Shown here: positions 60,218 to 64,000 of the stretch, piece by piece
How positions within the stretch are numbered: position 1 is the first letter of the stretch
Layout of the letters: every line of letters begins with the position of its first letter
Assembly: GCA_002914805.1 (NCBI GenBank)
Contig: JXTB01000394.1
Location: 159,977 to 223,976, forward strand
Direction of reading: 5' to 3'
DNA from: Parasponia andersonii
Taxonomy: Eukaryota > Streptophyta > Magnoliopsida > Rosales > Cannabaceae
DNA: 64,000 nucleotides
Translations under genes and position numbers: made by a program
Notes under the pieces: model-generated
Told to the model about the DNA's origin: nothing
Databases searched by the model: none
What the model saw: the letters and a program-made list of their open reading frames with translations, nothing else

Positions 60218-61778
60218 TCAGCAACGTGAGCCTTTCTTGCACCTAAGTGATCCAGCTCCACTTGTGATTGAACTCACTAGCGAAGATGACCTTGCTCCCA
60301 AGCTTGATGCCTTGGCGTAATTAGAAGATGATCCTGCCCCAGATGCTGTGAAAAAGGCTCCATTCAATAACAAGTCTCCCTCTGACCTCCAATTCCATTT
60401 CTTCCACTCTTTTTGGGGTGCATCCTCATGCTTAGTAACCTGAAAAAATGATCATTTTATGTTACTAAACTTCAAAGCTAGTCAACAGTTCTCAAAAAAT
60501 TTATTAATAGTACAAGCATTTGATTATATGAGTTTTCTTACCTCTTTGTTGAATCTGTCACTGGGAGCAAGAAATCTATTGCCTTGGCTGTTAATAGTAG
60601 GAGAAGCACTTCCACCAATTGCATACATTTGCCAATGAGTATAATCATTATTTACCACATGGAAATACCCAAGTCTACATCTGCAAACATTTTTGAAAAC
60701 AGAGCAATGTCGGCAAATATATAGAAGAAATCAATAAAACCCAATTGTTATTAGGCCTCAAATATTGATACTTTTATGATCTAATAATGGATAATTATTA
60801 CCTTGGCATTCTCTGCACAAGCCCTTCTCCAAAATGGTTAAAGGCAATGGTAACTTGCATATTCTTGTCTTGTTTGTAACTATCACTGTGGCCTAAGAGC
60901 ATGACCTTGTTATGGTGAGTCATGTAATTGTTGGAGATGGTAATGGCTGTGGATCCATGAATGGCATCAATAAGTCCATCACGGCAATTGGAGAGAGAGC
61001 AATGGTCAACCCAAATATGGCTTCCACCAAAAATTGAAACTCCATCTCCATCAGACAAAGTTCTCCACCCATAATGGCTAGGTGAGTCTCTAACATAGGC
61101 ATTCCCACCTTGTTTACAGTCATGAATGTTGAGACCATGAATTATAATGTTTGTCACATACTGAATAGTAATGCATGGTCCACCAGCTATATGGACACTA
61201 GCTCCTCTGCCATCAATGGTCTTGAATGAGTTGACCATAAGCTCTTCTTTGAGCTTGATCACCATGTCACGTTGGAAAATGATCCACAATGGCTCATCTT
61301 GGATGGCGCCATACCGGAGTGTGCCCGGTTTGGGATTAACAGGGTGGTCTCCAGCATCGGTGACCACGTATATCTTGCCATCTCTGCCACCAATGGCATG
61401 TTTTCCAAATCCAATGGCGCAATCAGCTAACCGTTTGCGGTTTTTCTCCCATTGTGGGTCACAACGCCAGCAGTCATCAATGGGGTTGCCAGTTCCACAA
61501 GAGAGAAAGCCCAAGTTCCTTCTAGACGCATTGATGCTCCTGCAAGTATTAATAAGATTCCAAAGTTAATACTTAAATGTAATGTCATTGAAATTGTATG
61601 TTTGGTACAATATATGACATTTGAAGAAGTAAGTAAATAGGCAATGGGCAATGGTATATTATATATACTTGTGTACTTCTTGTACTATGAGTTCAGGGTC
61701 ATGAACTGGCGAAGAGGAAACGAGGGTTGGAGCTAGAAAAAGTGAGAGGAGTAAGAATGAGAGTAATGGCATTGCCAT
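60218..61778 (-). CDS. Pectate lyase (PL1 family), secreted
   Basis: A secreted cell-wall enzyme that cleaves de-esterified homogalacturonan by Ca2+-dependent β-elimination. Minus-strand exons: 61778-61669, 61539-60802, 60680-60542, 60439-60218. They total 1209 nt, 402 aa. I chose the ATG opening [17 protein letters not shown] because it gives a signal peptide (about 1-22); the longer upstream frame lacks one. Conserved plant blocks are [33 protein letters not shown], the calcium-site [40 protein letters not shown] and the catalytic arginine region [20 protein letters not shown]. The C-terminal part has [20 protein letters not shown] and ends CKKGSRC. The N-terminal PF04431 extension of some pollen lyases is absent. 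All active-site segments are intact; which plant subfamily member it is I cannot say. Confidence 0.95.
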
Positions 61779-64000
61779 GACTATTGAGATTTTTCTTCGC
61801 CTTGAAGAGTATAGGTAGGTGTAGGCAAAGAGAGCTAATTCTTTAGTGATGGAGGTTGAGAAAAGGGCGAGTCTATAAATAGGCAATAAACAAGAGAAGA
61901 AGCTGATTAAACAATATGCAATTGGGGTCCACCAGTTCCATGATTTCTCCATTAAATCGGTTCCCTTGTATATGGTTTGGCCGTTAAGCAATCTATCTAA
62001 TTCTTTATATAATCTATGTGCATGGAAGAACTTTTTTAAGGGGCCACTTTGAGTATTTGCATGAAATTAAACTAGCCAAGTAATTCAACCACAAATAACT
62101 AGTATAACATAATTAGTAGGGCTATTTGTCTGGATGGATTCGTCCGAACTAGTTATGTTGAGAGAAAATAACCAATGTTGAGAGTACCTATTGAGACTTT
62201 TTTGGGATAGAATGACAGGCTTTACAAATCATAAATATGAGACAATAGCTTAGCTATACACCGACACTTTCAAAATTTTTGATCGTTAGCTATTGTTGGT
62301 TTGCATTAATTTCATCTCTCACCCCTTTTCTCTTTTTTCATTTTTAACTTGCCACCTTTAAATTATTGCATGCCATTTACATATTCTTTCATAAATGCAT
62401 TTTGGTAGACGACACCATGTTTCACTCTATTTAATGAACAAAGAAAAGATGACCTTTTACAGTTCCTTGGAAAGTAAAGGCCGAATTAATAAATCAAATC
62501 TTTGCTCAGTTTATGATCAATGGTATACTCCCCTTTAAAAATAATTAGCTTCTTATTTTGATGCCTTTTCATATGAAATCTAATACGTACCCCTACTCCT
62601 ATTTGTTTTCTTCCTTTAGTATCTATATGTTTTGGCACATAGAATATAGCACTTGAATTAATAAATCATGGTAACAAGTAAATAGAGAAATATAGCTAGG
62701 GTAGTAGGACTAATATATGATTTAAAGTATAGAAAAACACAAGCTGTATCCGCAAAGCTCGCGAGGTGTACTTGAATTTCAGCAGTGGTGGTGCATACGA
62801 ATGTGCTGACGTGGGACCATTGATGACTTCCACATGTCACCCCTTATCTTATTTATTTATTTATTTATTTTTCCAATTGTATCAAAATTAGAAGGAGTCT
62901 TTCTTTCTCTGCAATCTGAATTGAATTAGGTCACATGGGGTCCGTACCATCCGTCCACAGGATGACATGGGCATCTCTATCTTGGAAAGGGCACGTTCTC
63001 CCATGTGAGCTTTGTTCCCTTATATTCTTCCAACGTTGAACCCCACATATTAGTGGTGTGGTCGAATCTGAACCCTCAGTTTTTCCCATTTTGATCACTT
63101 AAGAGTGCATGTGATCGGAATTTTATGAGCTAGCTAGCTAATATAGCTACAACGGTCCAGCCGTTAGTGGTGGTTGCTGAATGCTGATCAACTATACACG
63201 TCCCCGTAGGGTCGATATATCATACATATAATATAGTTATTTATATATATATATATATTAGTTTTTTTTTCTTTATATTTTTTTTCATACTAACACTAAT
63301 CTAACAATTATGATATATGTATTAAAAAATATGTATTATTAATAATATTTTTTTTAATATAAAAAATATACACTAAATTTTAATTAGTTAAAATGATATA
63401 TATGGATAAAGAAAAAATAACTACTCTATTAGTGCTCATCCATAATATAGTGCCCATCCATGATGTATCTATATGTATGTGACAACGTTTATGTGGAGAG
63501 GAGCCAAAGTGCTGGAGAATTCCATTAAAGGGCAAAGATCCATGTTTAAGACAATTAGTACTGCATTATATACATTTTGACTTTCTATTTAGTAACATGA
63601 CCATCCACTTAATAAGTTAATACGTGTCTCTTCAGGGTTGTTGCCACCTGGCATGTGCCATTATTCTGATCAGCCATTTTTGTTGTTGGCGGATGTATAC
63701 CAATGATAGGGATGCACGATTTGATGATCAGCTGCTTTTGGGGGCATTATATAATAACGTGGATAAGATATAGAGATCATTACTTTTTGTTGCACTCTTA
63801 TATGTATGATCATTACGTATCTTGAACCTTTGGTAGCCTTAATCATCAACTATCCACGAGAAACACAACGCTCCCTCACCTTAATATGCTGCTTAATTAC
63901 TTCGTGGTAATTAATCTACTAGCTATGGTCACACCAGGAATGATTAATGTCATCCAAAGTTTCTCGAACTCCATAAATTATGTATATAATTAAATCACAC
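61779..64000. other. Upstream region of pectate lyase, no gene seen
   Basis: The stretch immediately right of 61778 is the pectate lyase promoter and leader. Farther right the DNA is AT-rich with a TTTA run (about 62848-62870), TA repeats (about 63240-63260) and an AT-rich block at 63325-63405 similar to 31425-31505. No gene is supported to the window edge. Confidence 0.5.
63325..63405 (+). repeat. AT-rich dispersed repeat, copy 2
   Basis: Same orientation and order of blocks as 31425-31505 (TATTAATA, TTTTTTAA, AAAAATATACA, AAATTTTA, TTAGTTAAAATGATATATG). Diverged and AT-rich; the match is moderate. Confidence 0.35.

Noticed and set aside
1-64000. CRISPR arrays, operons, phage or bacterial mobile genes
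   Set aside because: Tandem repeats here lack the repeat-spacer pattern, and every recognised gene is a plant nuclear gene with introns or plant promoters.

Overview
This window is nuclear DNA from a flowering plant, most likely a core eudicot. The evidence is short GT-AG introns, AT-rich intergenic DNA full of microsatellites and fold-back (MITE-like) elements, telo-box and GGCCCA promoter motifs, and plant-specific families (terminal-ear1-like, D-cysteine desulfhydrase 2, classical AGP peptide, pectate lyase). I cannot name the family or genus. There is no prokaryotic, CRISPR, phage or organellar content.

Layout, left to right. 81-2269 (-): TEL (Mei2-like RNA-binding protein), with its last exon(s) off the left edge. 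2.3-14.6 kb: gene-poor AT-rich DNA with a fold-back element (5.33-6.08 kb), a TC/TA microsatellite and a probable gypsy-type solo LTR fossil (about 12.1-14.4 kb). 14692-18461 (-): D-cysteine desulfhydrase 2, 7 exons. 20331-25087 (+): SDA1, 15 coding exons. 25714-29917 (-): oxysterol-binding-related protein of the ORP1 type, 8 exons. 30-36.5 kb: AT-rich spacer with a 1.2-kb near-palindromic MULE-like element. 36894-40474 (+): ARP3, 9 exons. 43768-45747 (+): CFIm68/59-type RRM protein, single coding exon. 48992-49348 (-): BCP1-like arabinogalactan peptide. 50222-51598 (-): intronless mRNA guanylyltransferase lacking the triphosphatase domain. 51.9-54.5 kb: spacer with two fold-back repeats. 54817-58273 (+): CCT5 chaperonin subunit, 9 exons. 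60218-61778 (-): pectate lyase, 4 exons. 61.8-64 kb: upstream DNA of the pectate lyase.

I joined the exons by hand at GT/AG sites. Every multi-exon model that is complete in the window closes in frame: 443 aa (DCD2), 811 aa (SDA1), 807 aa (ORP), 428 aa (ARP3), 535 aa (CCT5) and 402 aa (pectate lyase). The genes do not form a pathway. They are mostly housekeeping (ribosome biogenesis, lipid transfer, actin nucleation, 3'-end processing, capping, protein folding) plus developmental, pollen and cell-wall genes. What links them is order: from memory, the same neighbours occur in Arabidopsis split among several paralogous segments, so this window looks like a less fractionated ancestral block.

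I found no convincing new biological system. The points most worth a second look are the intronless capping-enzyme gene, a 39-bp GGCCCA promoter module shared by that gene and CCT5, a possibly broken splice donor in TEL, and four fold-back elements.
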